From the NCBI GenBank assembly GCA_003605115.1, contig QZKY01000012.1, positions 1-64,000 on the forward strand: a stretch of 64,000 nucleotides of DNA, read 5' to 3'. Every line of letters begins with the position of its first letter. Position 1 is the first letter of the stretch. Shown one piece after another: positions 8,089 to 16,715 of the stretch. Under the pieces are notes generated by a model that searched no databases, had not been told where the DNA came from, and saw nothing but the letters and a program-made list of their open reading frames with translations. The stretch comes from Oxalobacter sp. Lineage in GTDB: Bacteria > Pseudomonadota > Gammaproteobacteria > Burkholderiales > Burkholderiaceae_D. The position numbers and the translations under genes are program-made.

Positions 8089-9288
8089 TCAGGCACGCTG
8101 TATCAGCACATCGACCGCCGGAAGCAACTTGCCTTCCAAAAATTCCAGGAACGCACCACCGCCTGTTGAAATGTAGCCGATCTTGTCGGTGATGCCGTAC
8201 TTCGCAATCGCCGCCAGCGTGTCGCCTCCTCCTGCTATTGAAAACGCTTTTGAATTCGCGACAGCCATTGAAATGATTTTCGTGCCGCTGCCGAATTGCT
8301 CGAATTCGAAGACCCCTACTGGTCCGTTCCAGACGATGGTACCAGCGGATGCAATTTTCTCGGCCAGCATTGCCGCCGTTTTCGGCCCAATGTCGAGAAT
8401 CATGTCATCGTCTTCCACTTGCGACACATCCTTCACGGACGCAGGCGCGCTTTCGGAAAAACTCTTCGCGCAAATCACATCCACCGGCAAGGGCACGGAA
8501 GCACCGCGCTTGGCCATCATCTCCATGATGATCTTGGCTTCGCCCAGCAACTCCGGCTCGACCAGGGATTTTCCGATCTTCATGCCCGCCGCTTGCAGGA
8601 AAGTATTGGCAATGCCGCCGCCGACAATCATGTTGTCCACTTTGTCGGCCAGCGTTTTGAGAATCGTCAGCTTGCCCGATACTTTTGCACCACCCACTAT
8701 GGCCACCAGTGGGCGCGTGGGGTGTTGCAAGGCTTTGCCGAGCGCATCGAGTTCCGCCGCCATCAGCGGCCCCGCACAAGCGATCGGCGCAAACTTCGCA
8801 ATGCCGTGGGTCGTCGCTTCTGCGCGATGCGCGGTGCCGAAAGCATCGTTCACGAACACATCACACAACCCCGCCATTTTTTTCGACAAGTCGTCGCTGT
8901 TTTTCTTTTCGCCCTTGTTGACACGGCAATTTTCCAGCAACACAACCTGCCCCGGTGCGACGTTCACGCCCTCCAGCCAATTCTGCTTCAGTTCAACTGG
9001 CTGCCCGAGCAGTTCGGACATGCGTTTGGCAATCGGTGCCAGCGAATCTTCCAACTTGAGTTCGCCTTCGGTTGGCCGCCCCAAATGCGAGGTGACCATC
9101 ACGGCTGCGCCAGCCTTGAGCGCCATCTGGATGGCGGGGACGGAAGCGCGAATGCGGGTATCTTCGGTGATATTGCCCGCATCGTCTTGCGGGACGTTCA
9201 AATCGGATCGAATGAAGACGCGTTTACCCTTGAGTTCATTGCGTTCGGCCAGTTCGGAGAGGCGCTTGAATTTTAGTGCGGTTTGCAT
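8089..9288 (-). CDS. pgk: Phosphoglycerate kinase
   Basis: ATP-forming transfer of phosphate from 1,3-bisphosphoglycerate to ADP in glycolysis. It has the family start [15 protein letters not shown], the HLGRP motif, the GGAKVSGKL loop, and the nucleotide-binding GPVGVFE and GGGDTLAA motifs near the C-terminus. I prefer the ATG at 9288 ([10 protein letters not shown]; 399 residues). An in-frame ATG at 9300 abuts the AAGAGG with no spacing, and codons upstream of that do not resemble the family. It is the first gene of the pgk-fbaA-purE-purC run. Confidence 0.95.
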   Translation of the reverse strand: MQTALKFKRLSELAERNELKGKRVFIRSDLNVPQDDAGNITEDTRIRASVPAIQMALKAGAAVMVTSHLGRPTEGELKLEDSLAPIAKRMSELLGQPVELKQNWLEGVNVAPGQVVLLENCRVNKGEKKNSDDLSKKMAGLCDVFVNDAFGTAHRAEATTHGIAKFAPIACAGPLMAAELDALGKALQHPTRPLVAIVGGAKVSGKLTILKTLADKVDNMIVGGGIANTFLQAAGMKIGKSLVEPELLGEAKIIMEMMAKRGASVPLPVDVICAKSFSESAPASVKDVSQVEDDDMILDIGPKTAAMLAEKIASAGTIVWNGPVGVFEFEQFGSGTKIISMAVANSKAFSIAGGGDTLAAIAKYGITDKIGYISTGGGAFLEFLEGKLLPAVDVLIQRA

Positions 9289-9405
9289 GGTGTGATTCAT
9301 CCTCTTGTTGAATAACCTGCGCATTTTACCCTAGCGCGCGCACTCCCAAAACCGTTTTTGTAGCTCGAATGACAAGCATCAAAGCACCCTCCACGCATCA
9401 TTTTT

Positions 9406-9433
9406 TTGCCCGCCCGCCAGAATCCGCTAAAAT
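9406..9433 (+). promoter_or_regulatory. Probable sigma-70 promoter of ilvE
   Basis: TTGCCC at 9406-9411, a 16-bp spacer, then TAAAAT at 9428-9433, about 33 bp ahead of the ilvE ATG. Read by eye; the -35 hexamer matches only partly. Confidence 0.45.
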
Positions 9434-9465
9434 CACTTTTTTGGATCGTTTTTGGAGACTGCATT

Positions 9466-10389
9466 ATGGGAATGGCTAATCGCGAAGGCAAGATATGGAT
9501 GGATGGCAAGCTGATTGACTGGCGCGACGCCACGATCCATGTATTGACTCATACGCTGCACTACGGCATGGGCGTATTTGAGGGCGTACGCGCCTATAAC
9601 ACGGTGAATGGCACAGCCATTTTCCGTCTCCAGGAACATACTCAGCGCCTCCTGAACTCAGCCAAGATTTTCCAAATGCCGGTGGTTTATGATTTGAACA
9701 CCTTGATGGAAGCGCAAAAAGAGGTCGTTCGCGCTAACAGGCTGGAATCCTGCTATATCCGCCCCATCCTCTGGATTGGCTCGCAAAAGCTCGGCATCGG
9801 CGCCAAGGAAAACATGGTTCACACCGCGATTGCGGCATGGACTTGGGGCGCTTATCTTGGCGAAGAAGGCATCAACAATGGCATTCGTGTAAAAACCTCC
9901 TCATTTACCCGCCACCATGTCAATGTCTCCATGGTGCGCGCCAAGGCCAGCGGTTATTACATCAACTCGATCCTGGCAAATCAGGAAGCCACTTCCGATG
10001 GTTACGATGAAGCCATGCTCTTGGACACCGAAGGTTACGTTTCCGAAGGCGCTGGCGAAAACATCTTCATCATCAACAAAGGCAAGATTTACACGCCGGA
10101 TCTAGCAAGCTGTCTGGATGGCATCACCCGTGATTCGGTCATCACGATCGCACGCGATCTGGGCATGGAAGTGATTGAAAAACGCATCACGCGCGATGAA
10201 GTCTATTGCGCTGACGAAGCCTTCTTCACCGGCACGGCCGCTGAAGTCACACCCATCCGTGAACTCGACAGGCGCCCAATCGGCTCCGGCACACGCGGCC
10301 CAATCACCCAAAAGCTGCAATCCATCTTCTTTGATGTGGTCGCAGGCAAAGTGCCGAAATATCAGCATTGGCTCACCCCGGTGAAGTAA
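9466..10389 (+). CDS. ilvE: Branched-chain amino acid aminotransferase
   Basis: A PLP-dependent class IV transaminase interconverting valine, leucine and isoleucine with their 2-oxo acids. The 307-residue protein shows [16 protein letters not shown], the catalytic-lysine region [14 protein letters not shown] (with the preceding RAKASG), EGAGENIFI and GITRDSVI. I chose the ATG at 9466 (MGMANREGK) with TTGGAGA upstream; the longer frame adds 20 unrelated residues. It is followed by an intrinsic terminator and so is probably monocistronic. Confidence 0.95.
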   Translation: MGMANREGKIWMDGKLIDWRDATIHVLTHTLHYGMGVFEGVRAYNTVNGTAIFRLQEHTQRLLNSAKIFQMPVVYDLNTLMEAQKEVVRANRLESCYIRPILWIGSQKLGIGAKENMVHTAIAAWTWGAYLGEEGINNGIRVKTSSFTRHHVNVSMVRAKASGYYINSILANQEATSDGYDEAMLLDTEGYVSEGAGENIFIINKGKIYTPDLASCLDGITRDSVITIARDLGMEVIEKRITRDEVYCADEAFFTGTAAEVTPIRELDRRPIGSGTRGPITQKLQSIFFDVVAGKVPKYQHWLTPVK

Positions 10390-10408
10390 TTTTTTCGATT
10401 CATGATCT

Positions 10409-10436
10409 AAAACAGCGATCGTCTGATCGCTGTTTT
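10409..10436 (+). terminator. Intrinsic terminator after ilvE
   Basis: Perfect stem aaaacagcgatc / gatcgctgttttt with a GTCT loop and a T-run. It lies between the ilvE stop and the PIN gene, so the PIN gene likely has its own promoter or depends on read-through. Confidence 0.9.
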
Positions 10437-10450
10437 TATTTTTAAACCAC

Positions 10451-10873
10451 ATGTCCAAACCCCGCCTCGTTCTCGACACCAACGTTTGCCTGGATTTGTT
10501 CGTCTTCCGCGATCCGCATTGTGCGCATTTGCACGCGGCCTTATTGGCTGGAACCATTGAAGCGGTCACACGCGAGGATTGCCGAAACGAATGGCTGCGC
10601 GTACTTGATTATCCGAATCTGCCGCTGGATGAGGCATCGAAGCAAGGCGCACGAAACGAATTTGATTCGCTTATCTCGTGCATCGCGCCAGAATCGCATA
10701 TCATCCTGCTGCCGCAATGCACCGATAAAGACGATCAAAAATTCCTGGAACTCGCGCGTGACGCAAAAGCAAAATGCCTTGTCACCAAGGACAAGGCATT
10801 GCTGAAACTGGCGAGAAAAACCGCCCGCGCAGGATTATTTGAAATCAAACGCCCCCAAGTTTGGGCAGCATGA
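10451..10873 (+). CDS. Orphan PIN-domain protein (PIN_3 type, putative RNase/toxin)
   Basis: A 140-residue single-domain protein. The first strand LVLDTNVCLDLF carries the expected acidic residue, E/D residues recur mid-protein (REDCRNEWLRVL), and near the end is a CLVTKDKALL block (the usual D-x-x-L/F position). PIN domains are Mg-dependent nucleases and often toxins, but no small antitoxin gene is adjacent. Upstream is the ilvE terminator, and downstream the stop codon overlaps the convergent flavoprotein gene by 29 bp. The start lies 15 bp after the terminator, leaving little room for a promoter or leader. Function unassigned. Confidence 0.8.
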   Translation: MSKPRLVLDTNVCLDLFVFRDPHCAHLHAALLAGTIEAVTREDCRNEWLRVLDYPNLPLDEASKQGARNEFDSLISCIAPESHIILLPQCTDKDDQKFLELARDAKAKCLVTKDKALLKLARKTARAGLFEIKRPQVWAA

Positions 10874-12098
10874 TCTTGTTGTCGTTACTGAATTGATAGT
10901 CTTTAAAAATGTGTTCCGCACTCAAGCGCTGGTAACTGCCATCCGGCAGTCTGTTGGTCGTGTCCTTCAAGCGGTAAGTGGTGTGCCCGCAAGTCCAGAC
11001 TTGATCGTTGCGCATGTATGTGCACAGACAGGTTTTGTCCGTCACAAAAACTTTGCGTTCATTCGGCTGCCGCTTTAATTCGCGCTCGTACGCGGTAATG
11101 TACTGACACTTGCCGTCTTCGAGCAAATAACCGTAGGGTTCGCAATTCGGGCGCACGGCAGAAAAGCGCGCTGGCGATTTTTTCAGCATCCGCATGGGGT
11201 AACCTGTCGGCGATATTTCGTTGACTTCGATGTCGTCTTCGCTTGCCTTGAAGTATTCCTGCTTGGTCGCGTCCGGCAAACCGCATTCGTTGGCTACTGT
11301 AAAACGTGTGGCGACCTGCACCGCAGCTGCGCCTTTCTCCAGAAAAGCAACAGCGTCCGAGCCGGTGAAAATGCCTCCCGCCGGGATCACCGGAATATCC
11401 AGATTCTCGCCCTTCAGATATTCCATGACTTCCGCCACGATGGTGGCAAGATCGTAGTTCGCCCAATCCATGCCAAAACCAAGATGCCCGCCGGCCAAGG
11501 GACCCTCGACAACGATGAAATCGGGAAGGCGATTCAAACGCGCATTGCGGCGCAAGAAAATGTGCAAAGCACGATGCGAGGACACAATGATGCCCAACTT
11601 CGCATCGCGGAAACGCGGGTGATCTTCAATCAGCCTGAATGAATTTTGATGCAAACCGGCGCTCAGGGTAATGCCATCAATGCCTTCATCGAGCGCCGCC
11701 GTCAAACGTGCTTGCAGCGTTTCCTTCGGCGCGTTCATGGTCAGCTTTTCCATGCAGTTCGTGAACACGAGGCCGTCGCCACGCTTGGCGCTCATTGCAC
11801 TGCGCACCTGACGGCGCGTTGCCTCAATGATCCAGTCAAGATTGAACTTGATATCTGTCTTGTCGAAATTCTTGGTGTACTGACGATATTGACGTGCTTT
11901 TTGCTTGGTGTAATTCGTACCGTACAGTCTGTCGGAAACATCCACAATCATGGCGTCAGAAATAGTTCCAATGCCGCCAAGGCGCGCCGCTTCCAGTGCC
12001 AATGCTTCGGTCGAAATGTCCACACCCATTCCGCCAATCACAATCGGCACCAATTCTTTTTTGCCAAGCCGAAGGCGGAAATCATCTACACGTTTCAT
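10845..12098 (-). CDS. Nitronate monooxygenase / NPD-family flavoprotein with Cys-containing tail
   Basis: An FMN-dependent TIM-barrel protein of the 2-nitropropane dioxygenase / enoyl-ACP reductase II family (417 residues). Family features are the N-terminal PIVIGGMGVDIS, the central EGPLAGGHLGFG motif, PVIPAGGIFTGSDAV and GAAAVQVATRF. After the barrel, about 100 residues (319-417) hold five Cys (319, 331, 357, 359, 370) and His 372, with a CLC and a TCGH motif. I do not recall such a tail from well-characterised nitronate monooxygenases, and it could bind a metal or Fe-S centre. The start is the ATG at 12098 behind AAGGA; the 20 extra upstream codons look unrelated. The true substrate is unknown. 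Confidence 0.85.
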   Translation of the reverse strand: MKRVDDFRLRLGKKELVPIVIGGMGVDISTEALALEAARLGGIGTISDAMIVDVSDRLYGTNYTKQKARQYRQYTKNFDKTDIKFNLDWIIEATRRQVRSAMSAKRGDGLVFTNCMEKLTMNAPKETLQARLTAALDEGIDGITLSAGLHQNSFRLIEDHPRFRDAKLGIIVSSHRALHIFLRRNARLNRLPDFIVVEGPLAGGHLGFGMDWANYDLATIVAEVMEYLKGENLDIPVIPAGGIFTGSDAVAFLEKGAAAVQVATRFTVANECGLPDATKQEYFKASEDDIEVNEISPTGYPMRMLKKSPARFSAVRPNCEPYGYLLEDGKCQYITAYERELKRQPNERKVFVTDKTCLCTYMRNDQVWTCGHTTYRLKDTTNRLPDGSYQRLSAEHIFKDYQFSNDNKIMLPKLGGV

Positions 12099-12252
12099 AC
12101 TGTCCTTGCACTGCCAAACTTCATCAAAAAATGCCCGTCCGACACCTACTGAACGCACACCGCTCTTTATTTCATTGTCTTAACCCCGGTGTGCTCCGAG
12201 CGCTCGGGAATTCGGGATTTTAACCCAGAGTTTTGCTTTTCGGGAAGAGAAG

Positions 12253-13092
12253 TCAATGTGTCATCATGACGGGCACCGTCATGTCTGACAGCACGGAGCG
12301 TGTCACACCGCCCAGCAGCATTTGTCGTATGCGCGAGTGCCCATACCCACCCATGACGATCAAATCAGATGACGCCTCTTTGGCAATCGCCAAAAGTGAC
12401 GCGCCAATGTCCTTGACGGTGCGCGGTTTCATAACCTCAACCTGGACGCCATGACGCGCCAAATACAAGGCCAAGTCGGCTCCGGGCTCATCGCCATGCA
12501 TTGTTGATTTTGCTTCTGCATTGAAGACAACGATTTGGACAAGTTCTGCGCGCTGAAGCAAGGGGATCGCATCGGTCACGGCGCGTATTGCGCCGCGACT
12601 GGCGTCCCAGGATATCAGCGCTCTTTTTCCCACCGTTGCAAACTCGCCTTGCTTGGGCACAATCAAGATCGGGCGTCCTGCCTGCATCACCACATGATGC
12701 GCAAAATCGGGCGGAACCGATGGCGCAGGTTCATCCGGATCAGACTGCCCCACCACCACCAGATCGCAGTATCGCGCTTGCAACCCCAAGCCCTCAGTGG
12801 CTTCCCCATCCACCACGCGTCCTTCATAGGATGCTACGCCTGTGCTTTTGGCGGTTTCTTCAAATTGCAAGACAGCTTTCATGGCGCGGTTGCGCAAAAA
12901 CTCAATGTGTTTTGCCAGATTCGGGTCTCGTTCCGTAAGGTAGGTTTTTTCGTACATTTGCGTGGCAATTCCGATCATGGAAACCCCCAACAGGTGGGCG
13001 TTATTGGCCATGGCAATGCGCGATGCGATCTTGATGCGCTCTTGCGCGCGCTTGGATTCATCCAGGTGCACCAGTATGGTTTTGTAGGGCAT
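12253..13092 (-). CDS. Universal stress protein, tandem Usp domains
   Basis: A 279-residue protein with two Usp-like halves. The first (residues 1-150) starts MPYKTILVHLDES. The second (155-279) starts RALISWDASRGA and ends with the nucleotide-binding-type run VMGGYGHSRIRQMLLGGVTRSVL. The first half lacks a full G-2x-G-9x-G motif (VVVGQSDPDE), so probably only the second half binds ATP. The start at 13092 has a GGAGG site; upstream codons belong to the intergenic lysC terminator. Role unknown; similar proteins respond to stress and oxygen limitation. Confidence 0.88.
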   Translation of the reverse strand: MPYKTILVHLDESKRAQERIKIASRIAMANNAHLLGVSMIGIATQMYEKTYLTERDPNLAKHIEFLRNRAMKAVLQFEETAKSTGVASYEGRVVDGEATEGLGLQARYCDLVVVGQSDPDEPAPSVPPDFAHHVVMQAGRPILIVPKQGEFATVGKRALISWDASRGAIRAVTDAIPLLQRAELVQIVVFNAEAKSTMHGDEPGADLALYLARHGVQVEVMKPRTVKDIGASLLAIAKEASSDLIVMGGYGHSRIRQMLLGGVTRSVLSDMTVPVMMTH

Positions 13093-13146
13093 GTCACGCT
13101 CCTCCTTCCGTAATAAGCGGATTATAGAGGGTGAACCATCAAACAA

Positions 13147-13170
13147 CAAAGCCCCGCTGTCGGGGCTTTG
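13147..13170 (-). terminator. Intrinsic terminator after lysC
   Basis: Perfect 10-bp stem caaagccccg / cggggctttg with a 4-nt loop, followed on the minus strand by a T-rich run. It isolates lysC from the tandem Usp gene downstream. Confidence 0.85.
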
Positions 13171-13227
13171 ATGGGGGGTAGCGAGTTGAGCACAGGGCAG
13201 GGGAAGTCTCCACACCCCGTCAAACCA

Positions 13228-14478
13228 TCAGATTTTTTCCAGTTCGAAAGCCTTGTGAAGCGCACGCACGGCCAGCTCCATGTATTTTTCATCGATCAGA
13301 ACTGAAATCTTGATCTCGGAAGTGGAAATCATCTGGATGTTGATGCCTTCGTCAAACAAGGTCTTGAACATTTGCGCGGCAATACCCACATGGCTGCGCA
13401 TGCCGACACCAATCACGGACACTTTGGAAACATGGTTGTCTCCGATGATTTCTATGGCGCCAATCTGGGCTTTCACCTTGGTGTTCAAAATGTCCATTGC
13501 GCGCGCGTAGTCGTTGCGCGGCACAGTCAGGGAAAAATCCGTCTTGCCATCCAAGGACTGATTTTGAATGATCATGTCGACTTCGATGTTCCCGTCTGCG
13601 ATGGCACCCACGATTTGGAAGGCAATGCCCGGACGATCCGGCACACCGCGAACCGTAATCTTCGCTTCGTCGCGACTCGATGCAATCCCTGAAATAACAG
13701 CTTGTTCCATATTGTTCTCTTCCTCAAACGAAATCAATGTTCCGGATTGGGCTTCTTCTTCCAACGACATCATCGGATCGGTCAGCGACGACAATACACG
13801 TGTCGGCACTTTGTAATTACCAGCAAATTCGACCGAACGGATTTGCAACACCTTGGAGCCGAGCGATGCCATTTCCAGCATTTCTTCAAAGGTGATCCGC
13901 TTCAGGCGACGCGCTTCCGACACAATGCGCGGGTCAGTTGTGTACACGCCGTCCACGTCCGTGTAAATCAGGCATTCGTCTGCATTGATGGCGGCCGCCA
14001 CGGCCACCGCCGACGTGTCCGAGCCTCCACGTCCCAAGGTGGTGATGTTGTTTTGCTCATCCACCCCTTGAAATCCCGTGATGATGACAATCTTGCCAGC
14101 ATCCAGATCGCTTTTGATTCTGGCATCGTCAATCGACTGGATACGCGCCTTGGTAAACGCCGAATCGGTCTTGATTGGCACTTGCCAGCCGGCGTAGGAA
14201 ACAGCTTCCTTGCCAATCGCTTTCAAAGCCATCGACAACAAGCCAACCGAAACTTGCTCGCCCGTCGCGGCAATCATGTCCAGTTCACGTTGATCCGGTT
14301 CCGGCATGATTTCACGCGCCAAGCCAATCAATCGATTGGTTTCCCCTGACATGGCCGACGGCACGACGACGATCTTGTGACCGGCGTCATGCCATTTCGC
14401 GACCCGTTTGGCGACGTTCTTGATGCGCTCGGTCGAGCCCATCGACGTCCCACCATATTTGTGGACAATTAATCCCAT
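13228..14478 (-). CDS. lysC: Aspartate kinase
   Basis: Phosphorylates aspartate, the committed step to lysine, threonine and methionine. The 416-residue monofunctional kinase has the family start VHKYGGTSMG, the GRGGSDTSAVA and YTDVDGVYTTDPR motifs, and two C-terminal ACT domains (from about residue 265, including DRPGIAFQIV) that normally mediate lysine/threonine feedback. The start is uncertain: ATG at 14478 (MGLIVHKYGG, chosen from family length) or ATG at 14487, neither with a strong Shine-Dalgarno. No lysine riboswitch is apparent upstream; the leader is short and AT-rich. It ends at a strong terminator. Confidence 0.96.
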   Translation of the reverse strand: MGLIVHKYGGTSMGSTERIKNVAKRVAKWHDAGHKIVVVPSAMSGETNRLIGLAREIMPEPDQRELDMIAATGEQVSVGLLSMALKAIGKEAVSYAGWQVPIKTDSAFTKARIQSIDDARIKSDLDAGKIVIITGFQGVDEQNNITTLGRGGSDTSAVAVAAAINADECLIYTDVDGVYTTDPRIVSEARRLKRITFEEMLEMASLGSKVLQIRSVEFAGNYKVPTRVLSSLTDPMMSLEEEAQSGTLISFEEENNMEQAVISGIASSRDEAKITVRGVPDRPGIAFQIVGAIADGNIEVDMIIQNQSLDGKTDFSLTVPRNDYARAMDILNTKVKAQIGAIEIIGDNHVSKVSVIGVGMRSHVGIAAQMFKTLFDEGINIQMISTSEIKISVLIDEKYMELAVRALHKAFELEKI

Positions 14479-14540
14479 ATTACTCATTAACAAATTTAAA
14501 ATCGGCTCAGCACTTTACCTCTGGTGTCACAAAATGACAA

Positions 14541-14560
14541 GGGGGTGGCAACCCACCCCC
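14541..14560 (-). terminator. Probable terminator of the DUF4124 gene
   Basis: Eight-bp GC stem gggggtgg / ccaccccc with a CAAC loop. On the minus strand it is followed by ttgtcatttt. It lies between the DUF4124 stop and the lysC start, so it also separates lysC from upstream transcription. Confidence 0.55.
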
Positions 14561-14649
14561 GAACCGGCTCACCTTTCCCTGACGCCACGTTCATCCACTC
14601 GTTCCAGCCGCCTCACCCAGCCACATTGCGCCAACAAATTTGCCCCCAT

Positions 14650-15054
14650 TCACTTCCCCGGAGCCGCACTACGCTTTTCCGCAGAAGCCTTTGGCGTCAG
14701 TTTGATGCGTATTTTCTTTTTGCCCGCCTTGGCTTTGGCTTTCTTTTCTTTTTTCTTTTTGGGTGTTGGTGATTTTTTGCGGCTTTTCTTCTCTTCCGCT
14801 TTTTCTTTTTTCAGACGCTCTTTTTCCAATGCTTCCGCCTGCGTCTTTTCAAACGCAACCCGCTCTTCTGATGTCATGGCGGCTTGCGTCTGACCATTGG
14901 GTGATTCGACCTTAAGCGCAATGGGCTTGCTTTCGCCGATGCCACAAGGCTTGTCGCTGTAAATCACTTGCCCACCTGATTCGCACTTGTACGTCTCCGC
15001 CCACGACGGCAATGAAATTATCCCGAGGATAACCAACAGCATCCTGATTCGCAC
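14650..15054 (-). CDS. Secreted DUF4124-domain protein with Lys-rich tail
   Basis: A 134-residue exported protein of unknown function. A signal peptide (residues 1-20, MRIRMLLVILGII...SWA) leads into a DUF4124-type segment, YKCESGGQVIYSDKPCG, with its two Cys probably forming a disulfide. The rest is a charged helix rich in E/K, ending in a very basic stretch (from about residue 85: KKKKEKKAKAKAGKKK) that suggests binding to nucleic acid or acidic surface polymer. The start is a GTG at 15054, because AAGGAGGG lies 4-5 nt before it; the in-frame ATG at 15042 would be 17 nt from that site. Confidence 0.82.
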   Translation of the reverse strand: MRIRMLLVILGIISLPSWAETYKCESGGQVIYSDKPCGIGESKPIALKVESPNGQTQAAMTSEERVAFEKTQAEALEKERLKKEKAEEKKSRKKSPTPKKKKEKKAKAKAGKKKIRIKLTPKASAEKRSAAPGK

Positions 15055-15168
15055 CTTGCCCTCCTTTGAATGTTGCCAATTCAAAAACACTTTACCAAAC
15101 AAATTCGGATGTTGTCAAAACTTCACTTTACTGCAAGCGATTGGCAAGGGGGAAGCTGCTTAGAACGT

Positions 15169-16608
15169 TTAATTGCCGAACCAGCGTAGCACCACGCCAG
15201 GGGAAGCTTCGGGAAGGCGGCAATCCTGGCCGATACCCGCCGCAAACAACAAGGTATCGCCCGCATACACCAGCGGCAGCTGCGGCCGCTCCCAGGCTGG
15301 GATAGCGCGTTCCTGATACCACTCTTTCAAAGCTTTGGCGGGACGATTGGACTGGAGCTTCAGTTTTGGGTTTGGCTTTGATTGCGTACTGCCTGCCCGA
15401 TATTGCAGGCGCAAAGATTGACCTCGCAACCACGCTGGATCCAGTCCCCGCTCGACCATATCGAGATGCAGGTTGCCAGTGAAGCCCGGAAATGACAAAC
15501 TGGTTTCGCCTTGCCACCGAAAAACAATGGGCTCAACGTGAGTATGTGCTCGCACACTCGTTATTACAATGCGATCACGGTAGCATCGTACTGCCTGCCC
15601 ATCCAAAATAACGCAGGCTTGGCTGTCTTCGCGAGAATGGAGCAATTGCGCAAGTGCTTCATCCAGCCACGCAGTCGATGGCGGGCGCATACCTTGCTCA
15701 AGTAGCCAGTGCCGCAACAAATTGGCTGCCCGATCCTTGCTCATGCTTTCCAGAAGCGATGCCTTGAGCCCGGCAACAGATCCATCATCGCGCGCCTCGT
15801 CCCACCCTTGGGTATCCGCACAAGCTGCCATATCCTGGATTGCCAACTCGTTCAGCAACCGTTGCGCCGCCTGGGCGTGCTGGGCGCCACGCACCAGGCA
15901 ATCTCGGTAAGCCGGGAAATGTGTGGCCAGCACGGGCAGCACTTTCTTGCGCAGGGCATTGCGCGGGTGATGGAGGTTCAGGTTGGATTCATCCTCGATA
16001 TGTGCAATCCCTAGCTTCTCGGCAAAAGCGGCGAGTTCAGCACGAGGCACGGACAACAAGGGGCGTGCAATGAGGGGAGCCGTGTCTCCCAATAAATCCG
16101 GTGCAGAATTAACCTCGTCCATCCCGGACATGCCCGCGAGTCCCGCTCCGCGCAACATCTGAAGCAGCACTGTTTCGACTTGATCGTCCTGATGGTGCGC
16201 CGTCAGCAAGAGCGATGCGCGATGTTCACGACACATCTCTCCCAGCGCAGCGTAACGCGCCATGCGCGCTGCGGCCTCCATTCCCATTCCGTCTTCTTTC
16301 GCGACCAGCACTTTGCGCGAATCGAATGCGATCTGTAGCTTTTCACAGACCAACTGGCAGTGCGCCAGCCAGGCGTCGGCATTGGCGCTGAGTCCGTGAT
16401 GCACGTGAAAGGCGTGCAGCCTGATGCCATGATCGTCTGCGTAATCGCGCGCGAGGTGAAGCAAAACGGAGGAATCGAGTCCGCCACTGTAGCCAATCGC
16501 CATCGATGACACGGGCGGCTGCGACGCACAAACAAAAACGCGCGCCAGAATCGAGTCCAGCGCGCGCTTGAATGTTTCAGTCAATTGGTCAGTTTCTGCG
16601 TGAGACAT
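15169..16608 (-). CDS. tilS: tRNA(Ile)-lysidine synthase
   Basis: Modifies C34 of tRNA-Ile(CAU) to lysidine with ATP and lysine, an essential decoding step. The 479-residue protein has the PP-loop motif GYSGGLDSSVLL (residues 40-51), FHVHHGLS, the AHHQDDQVETVLLQMLRG element, and the central and C-terminal TilS domains seen in the long form. The start is ATG 16608 (MSHAETDQ); the 18 upstream codons have no family match. It lies about 110 nt downstream of accA on the same strand, a common betaproteobacterial order. Confidence 0.95.
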   Translation of the reverse strand: MSHAETDQLTETFKRALDSILARVFVCASQPPVSSMAIGYSGGLDSSVLLHLARDYADDHGIRLHAFHVHHGLSANADAWLAHCQLVCEKLQIAFDSRKVLVAKEDGMGMEAAARMARYAALGEMCREHRASLLLTAHHQDDQVETVLLQMLRGAGLAGMSGMDEVNSAPDLLGDTAPLIARPLLSVPRAELAAFAEKLGIAHIEDESNLNLHHPRNALRKKVLPVLATHFPAYRDCLVRGAQHAQAAQRLLNELAIQDMAACADTQGWDEARDDGSVAGLKASLLESMSKDRAANLLRHWLLEQGMRPPSTAWLDEALAQLLHSREDSQACVILDGQAVRCYRDRIVITSVRAHTHVEPIVFRWQGETSLSFPGFTGNLHLDMVERGLDPAWLRGQSLRLQYRAGSTQSKPNPKLKLQSNRPAKALKEWYQERAIPAWERPQLPLVYAGDTLLFAAGIGQDCRLPEASPGVVLRWFGN

Positions 16609-16715
16609 TGGCGATTCCGTTTCCAGACGGCGTGTGGCGCGACGACAAAGCGGTGACAGCACGAATTGTACGGCAACGCAACATCAGCGACGTCACGAGC
16701 AATCTGGAGAAGGAA

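Noticed and set aside
6991-8169. A 392-residue open frame on the plus strand opposite fbaA
   Set aside because: It is the antisense shadow of fbaA with His/Arg-rich composition and no motifs; fbaA has all aldolase motifs.
8183-9295. A 370-residue open frame opposite pgk
   Set aside because: Antisense shadow of pgk rich in Ser/Pro, without a ribosome site or family match.
10451-10873. Type II toxin-antitoxin locus
   Set aside because: Only the PIN protein is present; no small DNA-binding antitoxin frame lies on either side.
14479-14540. Lysine riboswitch in the lysC leader
   Set aside because: The leader before lysC is short and AT-rich, and the only hairpin fits a terminator of the upstream gene.
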